Below, piece by piece: positions 28,246 through 37,169 of a DNA stretch of 64,000 bases. The DNA comes from Comamonas sp. BIGb0124. GTDB taxonomy: Bacteria; Pseudomonadota; Gammaproteobacteria; Burkholderiales; Burkholderiaceae_C. The stretch lies in the NCBI RefSeq assembly GCF_003752175.1, contig NZ_RJVF01000009.1, positions 248,001-312,000 on the forward strand, given 5' to 3'. The notes under the pieces are model-generated. The model was given only the letters and a program-made list of their open reading frames with translations. It made no database searches and was not told the DNA's origin. A program made the translations under genes and the position numbers. Every line of letters begins with the position of its first letter. The stretch's first letter is position 1.

Positions 28246-28788
28246 ATGGAGATGATCGATTTATTCACCATGCGTGAGAACTACAACCGGCAGCAGATCA
28301 TGCTCTGCTTCAACGGTCCGATCTCGCGCAGCCTGATCGAGGAGATCGGCAACGCCTTGCGCAACTATCTCAGCGCGGAACAGGTCCAGCCCTCGGCCGC
28401 CATGGACGTCTTTGCGGTCTATATCGAGATGACGCAGAACATCCGGCATTACGCCCGCACCAAGAACTGGGCCGATCAGGACGCCGGCGCGACCGTGGTG
28501 GTCTCGCGCGACGGCGCCGGCCGCTACGTGGTGTCTGCCGGCAACCTCATCGAGCGGCCCGACGGGCAGGCCCTGCTGGAACGGGTCGAAGAGCTTTCCG
28601 GCTACGACAAGGCCCAGCTCAAGGCCGCCTACAAGGAGCAATTGCGCAAGCCTCGCGATGCCGATGCCGTCAGCGGTGCCGGCCTGGGCCTGATCGATAT
28701 CGCCCGCAAGGCCAGCGAGCCCCTGCAGGCCTCGCTGCGCGAGCTGTCGGACGGTCGAGCCTTCATCAGCCTGCGCGCCGTGATGTAA
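28246..28788 (+). CDS. siaB: SiaB: protein kinase of the SiaC switch
   Basis: 180 residues, the family's usual size. AVYIEMTQNIRHYA (about residues 59-72) resembles the N-box of an HATPase fold, and GAGLGLIDIARKAS (about residues 144-157) the glycine-rich ATP lid. SiaB phosphorylates a threonine of SiaC, which turns off c-di-GMP synthesis by SiaD and opposes SiaA. It has no membrane segments. It follows siaA by 65 nt and precedes siaC by 51 nt. ATG 28246 has GTTAGGAGTTGAG upstream as a good ribosome binding site. Confidence 0.9.
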   Translation: MEMIDLFTMRENYNRQQIMLCFNGPISRSLIEEIGNALRNYLSAEQVQPSAAMDVFAVYIEMTQNIRHYARTKNWADQDAGATVVVSRDGAGRYVVSAGNLIERPDGQALLERVEELSGYDKAQLKAAYKEQLRKPRDADAVSGAGLGLIDIARKASEPLQASLRELSDGRAFISLRAVM

Positions 28789-28839
28789 GGCCTTGGCCAC
28801 AGCCCCCTTGCCCTTCCATCCCAGATTCCTTATTTCAAC

Positions 28840-29220
28840 ATGAGCCAACACGATTTCACCATTGCAGGCAGCCAGTCCTCTCCCTCCATCTCCAGCGACT
28901 GGGCCCGCGGCGTGCTGTCGCTGGAGGGGGACTCCTACCCCGAGAACGCGCATGAACTCTTCAAGCAGGTCTTCGACTGGATCCGCCGTTACCTGGCCGA
29001 TGCCGGCCAGCCCTTGCGACTCGAGCTTCGCCTGCTGTATCTCAACACCAGCAGCATCAAGGCCTTGATGGACATCCTCGACCTGCTCGAGGAAGCCCAC
29101 CGGCAAGGCAAGCCGGTTTCCGTCAACTGGCACTACGACCACCGCAACGAGCGGGTGTTCGAACTCGCCGAGGAGTTTCGCGAGGACTGCACCTTCCCGT
29201 TCGAGATCATCAGCTCCTAG
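28840..29220 (+). CDS. siaC: SiaC: phosphoprotein regulator (DUF1987)
   Basis: 126 residues, a STAS/anti-anti-sigma-like small protein. YLNTSSIKALMDIL carries T70, equivalent to the threonine (T68 in Pseudomonas) phosphorylated by SiaB and dephosphorylated by SiaA. Unphosphorylated SiaC binds and activates SiaD. The N-terminal IAGSQSSPSI and the SLEGDSYPENA segment fit the DUF1987 family. The siaD gene begins 14 nt after its stop, which suggests matched expression of activator and enzyme. Confidence 0.92.
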   Translation: MSQHDFTIAGSQSSPSISSDWARGVLSLEGDSYPENAHELFKQVFDWIRRYLADAGQPLRLELRLLYLNTSSIKALMDILDLLEEAHRQGKPVSVNWHYDHRNERVFELAEEFREDCTFPFEIISS

Positions 29221-29234
29221 GTCAGGCGGGAAAC

Positions 29235-30032
29235 ATGACCATGTCCGAGCCCACGCCGACGTTCGACAAGGATATCCAGAAACTGCTGGCGGATCCGCAG
29301 TACCAGGGCCATCCGCTCCAGGCCGCGCTGTCGCAGCTTTGGGACCGCTATTACAGCCTGGCCCAGCGCATCGACCGCGTGACCCGTATTTCGGATGCCT
29401 ACCAGAGCCTGGCGCTCGAGCGCGAGATGAATCTCGACGAGCAGCTCGAAAAGCAGTTGAGGCAGTTTCAGAAACTCGCCCGCATCTCCGACCGCTACCA
29501 GATGATGATGCGCGACCTCAACACCGCGCTGACACAGGCCTCCACGCACGATGTGCTCACCGGTCTGCCCAACCGCCGGCTGCTGGTCGACAAGGTCAAG
29601 GAAGAAACGGCGCGCAGTCACCGCACTCACCAGCCTTTCACGGTCGCCATGCTCGATCTCGACGACTTCAAGGCGGTCAACGACGCCTTCGGCCACGAGG
29701 CCGGGGACCTGATGCTGGTCCATGTCGCCAAGACCCTCAAGCAGCATCTGCGCGAATCCGACACCTGCGGCCGCTGGGGGGGCGAGGAGTTTCTGCTGCT
29801 GCTGCCCGAGACCGACTCGCAGGCCGCCCAGGTGGTCATCGAGCGCCTGCGCCTGGCCATCGGAGCGCTGCACGTGCCTTACGAGGAGGGGGTTCTGTCG
29901 CTGACCGTGAGCGCAGGCCTGGCCACGCTGGACGAGGGCGGTGACTATTCCTCGGCCGTCAACCGCGCCGATGCAGCCCTGATGCGCGCCAAGCGCGAGG
30001 GGCGCAACTGTTGGCGTATCGCGGAAAGCTGA
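29235..30032 (+). CDS. siaD: SiaD: GGDEF diguanylate cyclase
   Basis: 265 residues. An N-terminal coiled-coil region (about 30-95) is followed by a GGDEF domain with an intact active site, GGEEF at 182-186, and an inhibitory I-site RESD at 173-176, five residues upstream. It makes cyclic di-GMP from GTP and should be product-inhibited. In Pseudomonas SiaD is active only as a complex with SiaC. It has no transmembrane helices. The ATG at 29235 and a second at 29241 are both possible. It is the last gene of the operon. Confidence 0.93.
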   Translation: MTMSEPTPTFDKDIQKLLADPQYQGHPLQAALSQLWDRYYSLAQRIDRVTRISDAYQSLALEREMNLDEQLEKQLRQFQKLARISDRYQMMMRDLNTALTQASTHDVLTGLPNRRLLVDKVKEETARSHRTHQPFTVAMLDLDDFKAVNDAFGHEAGDLMLVHVAKTLKQHLRESDTCGRWGGEEFLLLLPETDSQAAQVVIERLRLAIGALHVPYEEGVLSLTVSAGLATLDEGGDYSSAVNRADAALMRAKREGRNCWRIAES

Positions 30033-30074
30033 TCGCACGCATCGTCGCGGCGTGATCGCCTCGTCAGGTGCCGC

Positions 30075-31832
30075 TCAGGCCTGGCGCAAGGTGTCCTGGT
30101 TGCCGGCGGTCTGGCGGACATGGTCGAGATGGGCCTGCAGCGATCCCGCGGCCACCGGCCACATGGACTGCGGCACATCGGCATAGACGTGAGGCAGCAG
30201 CTCCTCGAGCGTGGCATTCGGCGAGGCTGCAAGGGCCTCGATGACCCGTGCCTCGCGTGAATGGCGATGCCGCTTGAGCTGAACCAGCGCCTGCACGGCC
30301 GGCCCCAGGGCATAGCCGTGGGCCGGCAGCAGCGTGCCGACGTTGTGCTGCTCGCACAGGGCCTGCAGGCGTTCGAGCGATGCCATGTAGTCGCCCATGT
30401 GGCCGTCGGGCGGCCGGATGACGGTGGTGCTGCCGTTGAGCACATGGTCGCCGGTGAACAGCAGGCCTTCTTCCTCGAACAGCAGGCACACATGGTTGGC
30501 CGCGTGCCCGGGCGTGTGCACGACACGCAAGGTGTGGCTGACGCCGAAGCCCAGCAGAGACAGCCGTTCGCCATCGAGCAGTTCCCGGTCCGGCACGAAA
30601 CGGCTGGCGGGATCGGCATGGGGACCCGACGACAGGCCCAGCACCGGCGTGCTCAGCCGCGTGCGTTGCTGGCAGAGCGCCTGCAGCAGCCAGGCCGCCG
30701 GGGCATGGTCGGGATGGGAATGGGTACAGACGATGGCCCGGATATCGCCCTGCGTGGCCTGCAGCAGGCGTTCGATGTGGCTGGCTTCCGCAGGGCCCGG
30801 GTCGATCACGATGAAGCCGCTGGCGGGGGTGCCGACGATGTAGCTGTTGGTGCCCGGCCCGGTCATGGCGCCGGGGTTGGGGGCCGTCAGCCGCCGCAGG
30901 TTCTTGAGCAGGGCCACGGGCCGCTCGTGCTGCCAGGCCAGCTCGTGCACGATCTGGCCGTCGGGGCAGACCAGGGCCAGTTCGCCGTAGGGCGGCTCGT
31001 GTTCCATGAAACGGGCTTCCCGGTCCTGCATGAGGCCTGCTCGGGGGCAGCTCGTCCACTGGGGTGCCTCGTCGCGGCCCGAGGCACTGCCCAGGCCGCA
31101 GGCCCGGAGCACGGCGTCGACCGCGGTGTGGCTGCACAGCCACTGCAGCGTGCGGTAGGTGGGAAAGATGATGAGCATGTGCCCGGCGTCGTGGCGTGCC
31201 AGTGCGTCGCACGGCCGGACCCACACGGGTTCGAACTGCTCCTGCTCGTCGGCAACCGGTTGCTGGTCTTCGGGCATGCGCGCCACCAGGAACGGGACGT
31301 CGAAACGCCGGGGCAGATCGCGGTCGGTGATCCAGTGGGCCAGCACGAACAGCTGGTCGCAGGCCAGCACCAGCCCCTGTTCGCTGCAGGCGCGCACGAA
31401 GGCGCCGGCGTCGTTGTGGCTGTCGCGCCGCAGGGCCGATATTTCGGCGGGAGAGACCGGGCCGCCCTGGGCGTTGTAGGCGAGCAGTACACCGAGCTCC
31501 TCGAAACATTCCCGGATGGCGGTGATGGCCTGCGTCAGGCGCAGGTCGCTCTGGCCCGGCCGCTGGGTGGACATGGCGTGCGCGTCGGCGCTGTCGTCCG
31601 CGGCGTCCACGCCGCCGCCGGGGAAGACATAGGCCCCAGGGGCGAAGCTCGCTTGCGCGGAGCGGCGGGTCATGAGCACCTCGAGGCCCTGGGGCGTGTC
31701 GCGCAACAGGATGACCGTCGCTGCCGCCCTGAGGGCGGCGGGCACGCGCGGGGGATAAAGCAGATGAGCGGGCCGAACCATCGAGCCATTCTGCATGGGC
31801 GCTTCGACGGGCTGGCCTGTGGCAAACCCCAT
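30075..31832 (-). CDS. NUDIX hydrolase - metallo-beta-lactamase fusion protein
   Basis: 585 residues with two catalytic domains. The N-terminal half (about 33-265) is NUDIX-like: [15 protein letters not shown], then about 28 residues, then RECFEELGV, a Nudix box split by an insertion. The C-terminal half (about 315-585) is an MBL-fold hydrolase of LACTB2 type: NSYIVGT, THSHPDH near residue 370, [20 protein letters not shown]. Possible substrates are nucleotide-linked or CoA-type metabolites, or RNA, but none is established. ATG 31832 is chosen because GGGGAG lies about 8 nt upstream; the later ATG 31796 lacks one. It is divergent from dapF. Confidence 0.85.
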   Translation of the reverse strand: MGFATGQPVEAPMQNGSMVRPAHLLYPPRVPAALRAAATVILLRDTPQGLEVLMTRRSAQASFAPGAYVFPGGGVDAADDSADAHAMSTQRPGQSDLRLTQAITAIRECFEELGVLLAYNAQGGPVSPAEISALRRDSHNDAGAFVRACSEQGLVLACDQLFVLAHWITDRDLPRRFDVPFLVARMPEDQQPVADEQEQFEPVWVRPCDALARHDAGHMLIIFPTYRTLQWLCSHTAVDAVLRACGLGSASGRDEAPQWTSCPRAGLMQDREARFMEHEPPYGELALVCPDGQIVHELAWQHERPVALLKNLRRLTAPNPGAMTGPGTNSYIVGTPASGFIVIDPGPAEASHIERLLQATQGDIRAIVCTHSHPDHAPAAWLLQALCQQRTRLSTPVLGLSSGPHADPASRFVPDRELLDGERLSLLGFGVSHTLRVVHTPGHAANHVCLLFEEEGLLFTGDHVLNGSTTVIRPPDGHMGDYMASLERLQALCEQHNVGTLLPAHGYALGPAVQALVQLKRHRHSREARVIEALAASPNATLEELLPHVYADVPQSMWPVAAGSLQAHLDHVRQTAGNQDTLRQA

Positions 31833-31900
31833 CGGTATATCTCCCCGGTGGCGCAGCCCTGCCGGCAGCAGGTAGAGCGGGGCAGGGGGATAATGGCGCC

Positions 31901-32791
31901 ATGCGACTGAAATTCACCAAGATGCAGGGCGCCGGCAATGATTTTGTCGTGCTCGACGAAACCCAGGGCCCTCTCGGCGGCACCGGCCTCACGGCTGCGC
32001 AATACCGTTTTCTGGCGGACCGCCACTTCGGCGTCGGCGCCGACCAGATCCTGATCGTGGGCCCTTCGCCTGCGCCTGGCATCGACTTCAGCTACCGTAT
32101 CGTCAATGCCGACGGCAGCGAAGTGCAGCAGTGCGGCAACGGTGCACGCTGTTTCGTGCGTTATGTGCACGACAACGGCCTGACCGACAAAGCCGCCGTG
32201 GTGGTGCAGACGCGCAGCGGGATCATCACCCTGCGCAGCCAGCACGACGGCCGAGTCACGGTCGACATGGGACCTCCCGTCTTCGAACCCGATCGTGTGC
32301 CCTTCGATGCCGCAGGGCTGCAGCCCGAGCCGGTGGGCGACTGGCAGAAGTGGCCCCTGCCGATCGAGGCGACGGACGGCGGCTCGCCGACGGTGGTGCC
32401 GGTCGCCGTGCTGTCCATGGGCAATCCCCATGCCGTGCGCCGGGTCGACGATGTCGACACCGCGCTGGTGGCCGAACTGGGCCCGTTGATCGAGCGCCAC
32501 GCCCGTTTCCCCGAACGGGTGAATGTCGGTTTCCTGCAGATCGTGGATCGCAGCCATGTGCGCCTGCGCGTCTACGAGCGCGGTGCCGGCGAGACCCTGG
32601 CCTGCGGCACGGGGGCCTGCGCGGCGGTGGTCGCCGGCATCCGTGCCGGTCTGCTCGACCGGGAGGTGGACGTCCAGACCCGCGGCGGGCCGTTGAGCAT
32701 TGCCTGGAGCGGGCAACTCGACGACGCCGTTTTCATGACCGGCCCCGCAGAGACGGTGTTCACGGGCGAGATCGACCTGCCGGCCCTGTGA
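31901..32791 (+). CDS. dapF: Diaminopimelate epimerase
   Basis: 296 residues. It converts LL- to meso-diaminopimelate for lysine and peptidoglycan synthesis. The two catalytic cysteines are in CGNGARC (C78) and ACGTGAC (C235), the hallmark of this PLP-independent racemase. It begins with the conserved [21 protein letters not shown] roughly 20-residue Trp/Lys/Gly-containing insertion around [15 protein letters not shown] is longer than in E. coli (274). The order dapF, DUF484, xerC is conserved in proteobacteria. The meso-DAP product is used by MurE, encoded 11 kb downstream. Confidence 0.97.
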   Translation: MRLKFTKMQGAGNDFVVLDETQGPLGGTGLTAAQYRFLADRHFGVGADQILIVGPSPAPGIDFSYRIVNADGSEVQQCGNGARCFVRYVHDNGLTDKAAVVVQTRSGIITLRSQHDGRVTVDMGPPVFEPDRVPFDAAGLQPEPVGDWQKWPLPIEATDGGSPTVVPVAVLSMGNPHAVRRVDDVDTALVAELGPLIERHARFPERVNVGFLQIVDRSHVRLRVYERGAGETLACGTGACAAVVAGIRAGLLDREVDVQTRGGPLSIAWSGQLDDAVFMTGPAETVFTGEIDLPAL

Positions 32792-32865
32792 GGCGGGCCG
32801 CCCCGCGATGGCTTATGCTAGGTGCCAGACCGTAGACCCACGCCTGGCACCCCCAGGCCCGACGC

Positions 32866-33555
32866 ATGAATCCCATCACCGAAGACGACATCGCCCATTT
32901 CCTCTTCAATACGCCCGATTTCTTCGAGCGGCACGCGGAACTGCTGGCGGCGATCCAGTTGACGAGCCCGCACAGCCACCGGGCGGTCAGCCTCCAGGAA
33001 CGGCAGGCCGAGATGCTGCGCGAGAAGATCAAGCAGCTCGAACTCAAGATGGCGGAGTTCATCCGCAACGGCAACGAAAACGGCCAGCTCGACCTCAAGC
33101 TCGAGCAATGGGCGCAGGTGCTGCTGGCCACCCGCAAGGCGGGTGACGTACCGGACCGGCTGGTCGGCGACCTCAAGAGCCGTTTCCAGGTGCCCGACGT
33201 GGCCCTGCGCCTGTGGGGCGTCGCCGATGCCAGTGCACCCTATGCCCAGGGCGTGAGCGACGGCGCCAAGAGCCAGGCCGCCGCGTTGACCCAGCCTTAC
33301 TGCGGTCCCAACACCGGTTTCGAAGCCGTCGCATGGCTGGCCGATCCGGCCGCCGTCGCGTCGGTGGCCATCCTGCCCTTGCGGCGCGCGGTGGATACGG
33401 CTGCCGGTGCGGCGCCCGATCCGCAAGCCCCGGTCTTTGGCCTGCTGGTGCTGGCGTCGCCCGATCCGCAGCGTTTCGATGCCGAACTGGGCCGTGATTT
33501 CCTGACCCGCCTGTCGGCCCTGGCTGCGGCCAGCCTGGCCCGGGTCCTCGCCTGA
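32866..33555 (+). CDS. DUF484 family protein (YigA-like)
   Basis: 229 residues. It opens with MNPITEDDIAHFLFNTPDFFERHAELL, the highly typical start of DUF484, followed by a coiled-coil segment (about residues 45-75) and a GAF-like C-terminal domain (about 85-225). No catalytic motif is visible. The molecular role is unknown; the gene is found between dapF and xerC in many proteobacteria, as here. It ends 20 nt before xerC. Confidence 0.9.
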   Translation: MNPITEDDIAHFLFNTPDFFERHAELLAAIQLTSPHSHRAVSLQERQAEMLREKIKQLELKMAEFIRNGNENGQLDLKLEQWAQVLLATRKAGDVPDRLVGDLKSRFQVPDVALRLWGVADASAPYAQGVSDGAKSQAAALTQPYCGPNTGFEAVAWLADPAAVASVAILPLRRAVDTAAGAAPDPQAPVFGLLVLASPDPQRFDAELGRDFLTRLSALAAASLARVLA

Positions 33556-33575
33556 ATCGGCCACGGACGGCGACC

Positions 33576-34664
33576 ATGGCGACACGCCCCGCTGCCAGGC
33601 CGCGCCGGGCCGCCGTGCCGCCGGCCGCTTCGCCTCCCGCGGCCACTGACGTTCCCGGCTGCCCCGACAACCTGGCATTGATCCAGGCCTATCTGGCCCA
33701 TGTCCGGGTCGACAAGCGTCTGGCGGCGCGGACCGGTGAGCTGTACGCCCGCCACCTGCAGGAGCTGGCCGAGCACGCCGGTCCGCAGCCGGTGGCCGAA
33801 GTCGATGCCGCCCGGATCCGGGGATGGATGATCCGCATGCATGCGCAGGGGCGGCAGGGGCGCAGCCTGTCTCTGGCCCTGTCGTGCTGGCGCGGGTTCT
33901 ATGCCTGGCTGGGCCAGGCCGGGCGCGTGCAGTCCAACCCGGTGCAGGGCCTGCGGGCGCCGAAGGCCAGGCAACCCCTGCCCAAGGCCCTGGGGGTGGA
34001 CGAGGCGGCGGTCTACGCGGGTTTCCGCGGCCAGGGGCAGGCCGAGCCCTCGCACGCGCGCCAGGCGCCGCCGGCCGCCGGTTCGCCCGAATCCGGCGAC
34101 GAGGCCGCCTGGCTGGCCTTGCGCGATACCGCCATGGTCGAACTGGCCTACAGCAGCGGTCTGCGGGTGAGCGAGCTCGTCGGGCTCGACATCCAAGCCA
34201 CCGGGCAGGCGCAGGCCTGGGTCGATCTCGACGAAGCCGAGGTGCATGTGCTGGGCAAGGGCGGCAAGCGCCGCAGCGTGCCGGTGGGGCGGCAGGCCGT
34301 CGAGGCCCTGCGGGCCTGGCTCGCCGTCCGCGACAGCGTCCTGCCCGCCGGCGCCGGGCAGCCGCTGGCCTTGTTCGTGGGACGGCACGGCACGCGTCTC
34401 ACCCGTCAGGCCATCTGGCAGCGGTTGCGCGAACGCTCGGGCCAGGCCGCGCTGGCCACGCCCGTGCACCCGCACATGCTGCGCCACAGCTTTGCCAGCC
34501 ACCTGCTGCAGTCCAGCGGCGACCTGCGGGCGGTGCAGGAGCTGCTGGGCCATGCCCACATCGCGACCACCCAGGTCTACACCCGGCTCGATTTCCAGCA
34601 CCTGGCCCAGGTCTACGACAACGCCCACCCGCGCGCCAGAAAATCCGGCAAGAAACCCACGTGA
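33576..34664 (+). CDS. xerC: Tyrosine recombinase XerC
   Basis: 362 residues. The SAM-like N-terminal core-binding domain starts near residue 30 (LALIQAYLAHVRVDKRLA). Catalytic residues are present: Arg in SGLRVSEL (near 196), HMLRHSFASHLL with the second His/Arg pair, LLGHAHI, and the nucleophile Tyr in TTQVYTRLDF. With XerD it resolves chromosome dimers at dif during division. It is longer than E. coli XerC (298): an Ala/Arg/Pro-rich N-terminal extension of about 25 residues and an insertion of roughly 20 residues (GQAEPSHARQAPPAAGSPES) before the catalytic domain. No dif site was found in the window. Confidence 0.93.
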   Translation: MATRPAARPRRAAVPPAASPPAATDVPGCPDNLALIQAYLAHVRVDKRLAARTGELYARHLQELAEHAGPQPVAEVDAARIRGWMIRMHAQGRQGRSLSLALSCWRGFYAWLGQAGRVQSNPVQGLRAPKARQPLPKALGVDEAAVYAGFRGQGQAEPSHARQAPPAAGSPESGDEAAWLALRDTAMVELAYSSGLRVSELVGLDIQATGQAQAWVDLDEAEVHVLGKGGKRRSVPVGRQAVEALRAWLAVRDSVLPAGAGQPLALFVGRHGTRLTRQAIWQRLRERSGQAALATPVHPHMLRHSFASHLLQSSGDLRAVQELLGHAHIATTQVYTRLDFQHLAQVYDNAHPRARKSGKKPT

Positions 34665-34846
34665 CCGGCTGTTTTTCCCTCGGCAAGCGAGGGGCGATAC
34701 CCAGCGCAGAGGCTTGTGTATTGTTGAGAATGGATACTCGATAGCGTGGGTATCCCATCGACCTGCCGTACCCGCTCTTGAAGTCGTCGGTAAACTCCCT
34801 GATCTTTGCCTCTTACATCTCGGCCACTCTCAGCCCCCGAAACACC
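34665..34846 (+). promoter_or_regulatory. Region upstream of the COG0523 gene with an inverted repeat
   Basis: This 182-nt gap contains GGATAC (34732-34737) facing GTATCC (34750-34755), a 6-bp inverted repeat with a 12-nt spacer in an AT-richer patch. A metal regulator such as Zur would be expected for this gene family, but the sequence does not match a Zur consensus I know. Confidence 0.3.
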
Positions 34847-35938
34847 ATGAGCCTCATTCCCGCCACCATCCTGACCGGCTTCCTCGGTTCCGGCAAAACC
34901 ACGCTGCTCAAGCGCGTGCTCTCCGAACAGCATGGCCAGAAAATCGCCGTGATCGAGAACGAGTTCGGCGAAGAAAACATCGACAACGACATCCTGGTCA
35001 GCGAATCCAAGGAACAGATCGTGCAGATGAGCAATGGCTGCATCTGCTGCACCATCCGCGAAGACCTGCGCGAGGCCCTGCAATTGCTGGCGGCCAAGAA
35101 ACGCAAGGGTCTGCTCGACTTCGACCGCGTGGTCATCGAGACCACCGGCCTGGCCGACCCGGGGCCCGTGGCGCAGACGTTCTTCATGGACGAGGAAATC
35201 GCCGAGAGTTTCCTGCTGGACTCCATCCTCACGCTGGTCGATGCCAAGCATGCCGCTCAGCAGCTCAACGACCGCCAGGAAGCGCGCCGGCAAGTCGGTT
35301 TTGCCGACCAGATCTTCATCAGCAAAGCCGACCTGGTGAGCGGCGAGGAGCTGGATGCATTACAGCACCGTCTCAAACACATGAATCCGCGTGCGCCGCA
35401 GCAGGTCGTGCACTTCGGCGAAGTGCCGATCGCCAACGTGCTCGATCTGCGCGGCTTCAATCTCAATGCCAAGCTCGACATCGATCCCGATTTCCTGAAG
35501 GAAGACGAGCACGACCACGATCATCACGATCATGAGCACGGCGAGCATTGCAACCATCCGTCGCACCAGCACGATCACGATCACGATCACGATCACGATC
35601 ACGGTCATGAACACGGACAGGGTCACCACCACCACCATGACGACGACGTCAAGAGTTTTGTGTTCCGGACCCGCAAGCCGCTCGATCCGGCCAAGCTCGA
35701 GGACTTCCTGGGCGCCATCGTCAACATCTACGGCCCGCGCATGCTGCGCTACAAGGGCGTGCTCGACATGAAGGGCACCAACCGCAAGGTGATCTTCCAG
35801 GGCGTGCACCAGCTCATGGGCAGCGACCTGGGTCCGGAATGGGCCGAGGGCGAGGAGCGCGTGAGCAAGATGGTGTTCATCGGGATCGACCTGCCCCGCG
35901 ACATCCTGCTCCAGGGCCTGGCGCAGTGCGAAGCCTGA
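34847..35938 (+). CDS. COG0523 GTP-dependent metallochaperone with a His-rich segment (ZigA/YjiA-like)
   Basis: 363 residues. G3E GTPase motifs are GFLGSGKTT (Walker A, 11-19), the CxCC metal site in NGCICC (C65, C67, C68), ETTGLADP and the SKAD base-recognition motif. The C-terminal CobW domain follows a Asp/His-rich stretch (about residues 220-266) encoded partly by tandem GATCAC hexamers. The family inserts or delivers metals. A CxCC motif with a His-rich loop usually means zinc, sometimes nickel or cobalt. No partner enzyme is adjacent. Confidence 0.9.
   Translation: MSLIPATILTGFLGSGKTTLLKRVLSEQHGQKIAVIENEFGEENIDNDILVSESKEQIVQMSNGCICCTIREDLREALQLLAAKKRKGLLDFDRVVIETTGLADPGPVAQTFFMDEEIAESFLLDSILTLVDAKHAAQQLNDRQEARRQVGFADQIFISKADLVSGEELDALQHRLKHMNPRAPQQVVHFGEVPIANVLDLRGFNLNAKLDIDPDFLKEDEHDHDHHDHEHGEHCNHPSHQHDHDHDHDHDHGHEHGQGHHHHHDDDVKSFVFRTRKPLDPAKLEDFLGAIVNIYGPRMLRYKGVLDMKGTNRKVIFQGVHQLMGSDLGPEWAEGEERVSKMVFIGIDLPRDILLQGLAQCEA
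35571..35608 (+). repeat. Tandem GATCAC hexanucleotide repeat inside the COG0523 gene
   Basis: About six near-perfect copies of GATCAC encode alternating Asp-His. Slippage would change the number of metal ligands without breaking the frame, since each unit is 6 nt. Confidence 0.9.
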
Positions 35939-36264
35939 GTCCGTCCGATCGGCCCCGGTTGGCCCCGGGGCTGACGCCAAGCTGACGGCCAGGCCTGAAT
36001 CTTCAAATTTTTAGCGTCCGGCTGACACAAAAAGTGCGGAAGGCGCAGCTGAACAGGGTATAACGCGTGCCATGAATTTGTGGACGTGGGCGACCGGCTC
36101 GCGTGCGTGGCGGCCTTCCGGCTGCAGCGCGCGGCAGCGATCCAGGTCCGCGGCCAGATGGAGGGACATCACCGTGACATCAGCGACAGCCTGCTTTGCA
36201 GCCGACAGCGCCCATGCGGCGGCTGCCGGCTTGCCGTGCGGTGTCGCGCCGTATGCACGGTTTG
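35939..36264 (+). other. Gene-poor stretch upstream of dksA
   Basis: No gene can be supported here. A TATAAC at 36059-36064 resembles a -10 box and is followed by an ATG-started open frame to 36506 with Arg/Ala/Cys-rich, low-complexity content unlike a real protein. The first 120 nt are AT-richer (ATCTTCAAATTTTTAG) and may end the upstream transcript. Confidence 0.4.
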
Positions 36265-36294
36265 TTGCCGCTGCAAAACAAAAACTCCTACAAT
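36265..36294 (+). promoter_or_regulatory. Probable dksA promoter
   Basis: TTGCCG (36265-36270) and TACAAT (36289-36294) are separated by 18 bp in a local AT-rich patch. Transcription would start about 195 nt before dksA, leaving a long GC-rich leader. Confidence 0.5.
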
Positions 36295-36495
36295 CGCCGC
36301 CCTGGCACCCGCCCGTCATCGCGGCCGGCCCGTCCAGGTGGCCCGCCGGGTGCCGGTCGCTCCTGTCCATACCCCCCACCCGCGCCTGCGGCACTTGCTG
36401 CAACGCGCATTTCGTCAACCCCGCCCGACAACGTGCCTGCCAGTCTCCTGGTTTCCGCGCTGCCGACGGGCGCTTTTGTCAGATACGACCTCGCC

Positions 36496-36990
36496 ATGTC
36501 CGCTAACTCCACCGCCGGCGCGTTTGCCTTGGCCAAGAAAGACCCGAAGTTGGCCAATAACTGGAAAAAGAAGTCCGCCGAAGAACTGAGCGACGCCGAA
36601 GTTCTGGCGATGCCGGACGAGGAATACATGAACGACAAACAATTGGCGTTCTTCCGGCTCAAGCTGCTCGGACTGAAGCAGGACATCCACGACAGCGCGG
36701 GCCAGACCACCGAACACCTGCGCGAAGACACCGTGGTCGTGCCCGATCCGGCCGATCGTGCGACCATCGAGGAAGAGCACGCGCTCGAACTGCGCACCCG
36801 CGACCGCGAGCGCAAGCTGCTCAAGAAGATCGAACAGTCGATCGCCCGCCTGGATGCCGGCGACTACGGCTACTGCGATGAAACCGGTGAACCGATCGGC
36901 GTCGGCCGCCTGCTGGCGCGTCCGACGGCCACGCTGTCGCTCGAAGCGCAGGAACGCCGCGAACTCAAGCAGAAGATGTTCGGCGACTGA
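36496..36990 (+). CDS. dksA: RNA polymerase-binding transcription factor DksA
   Basis: 164 residues. A coiled coil (about 45-120) carries the acidic tip residues D84 and D87 in PDPADRAT and the [14 protein letters not shown] helix, as in E. coli DksA, which enters the secondary channel and acts with ppGpp. The zinc-finger region [32 protein letters not shown] keeps only one of the four E. coli cysteines (C127); the others are T130, S148 and A151. It should fold without bound zinc. Such degenerate DksA proteins occur in other proteobacteria. It stands alone between a promoter and a terminator. Confidence 0.95.
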   Translation: MSANSTAGAFALAKKDPKLANNWKKKSAEELSDAEVLAMPDEEYMNDKQLAFFRLKLLGLKQDIHDSAGQTTEHLREDTVVVPDPADRATIEEEHALELRTRDRERKLLKKIEQSIARLDAGDYGYCDETGEPIGVGRLLARPTATLSLEAQERRELKQKMFGD

Positions 36991-37079
36991 ACCTTCGACG
37001 CCTGCCTGCAGACCGGAGCCCGGGTGCCCGGCGTGCCGGCTGGCCGAACCCGCAGTCCCGCAGCACGGGTCTGCACCCT

Positions 37080-37102
37080 GCCCGCCGCGTGCGGGCATTT
37101 TT
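37080..37102 (+). terminator. Rho-independent terminator of dksA
   Basis: GCCCGC (37080-37085) pairs with GCGGGC (37091-37096) around CGCGT and is followed by ATTTTT. It separates dksA from hslVU. Confidence 0.85.
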
Positions 37103-37169
37103 ATGGGTGCGCAGTCTGCGCGCCGAGACCCCCTTGCAGCCGGCCGCTTCATCCCCAATTGAGGTCGCT

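Noticed and set aside
34732-34755. Zur-binding site upstream of the COG0523 gene
   Set aside because: Only a 6-bp inverted repeat is present, and neither the spacing nor the sequence fits the Zur consensus known to me, so it is reported only as an inverted repeat.
36072-36506. Open frame of 144 codons before dksA
   Set aside because: It overlaps the dksA start, is Arg/Ala/Cys/Pro-rich as expected from GC-rich non-coding sequence, and contains the likely dksA promoter.
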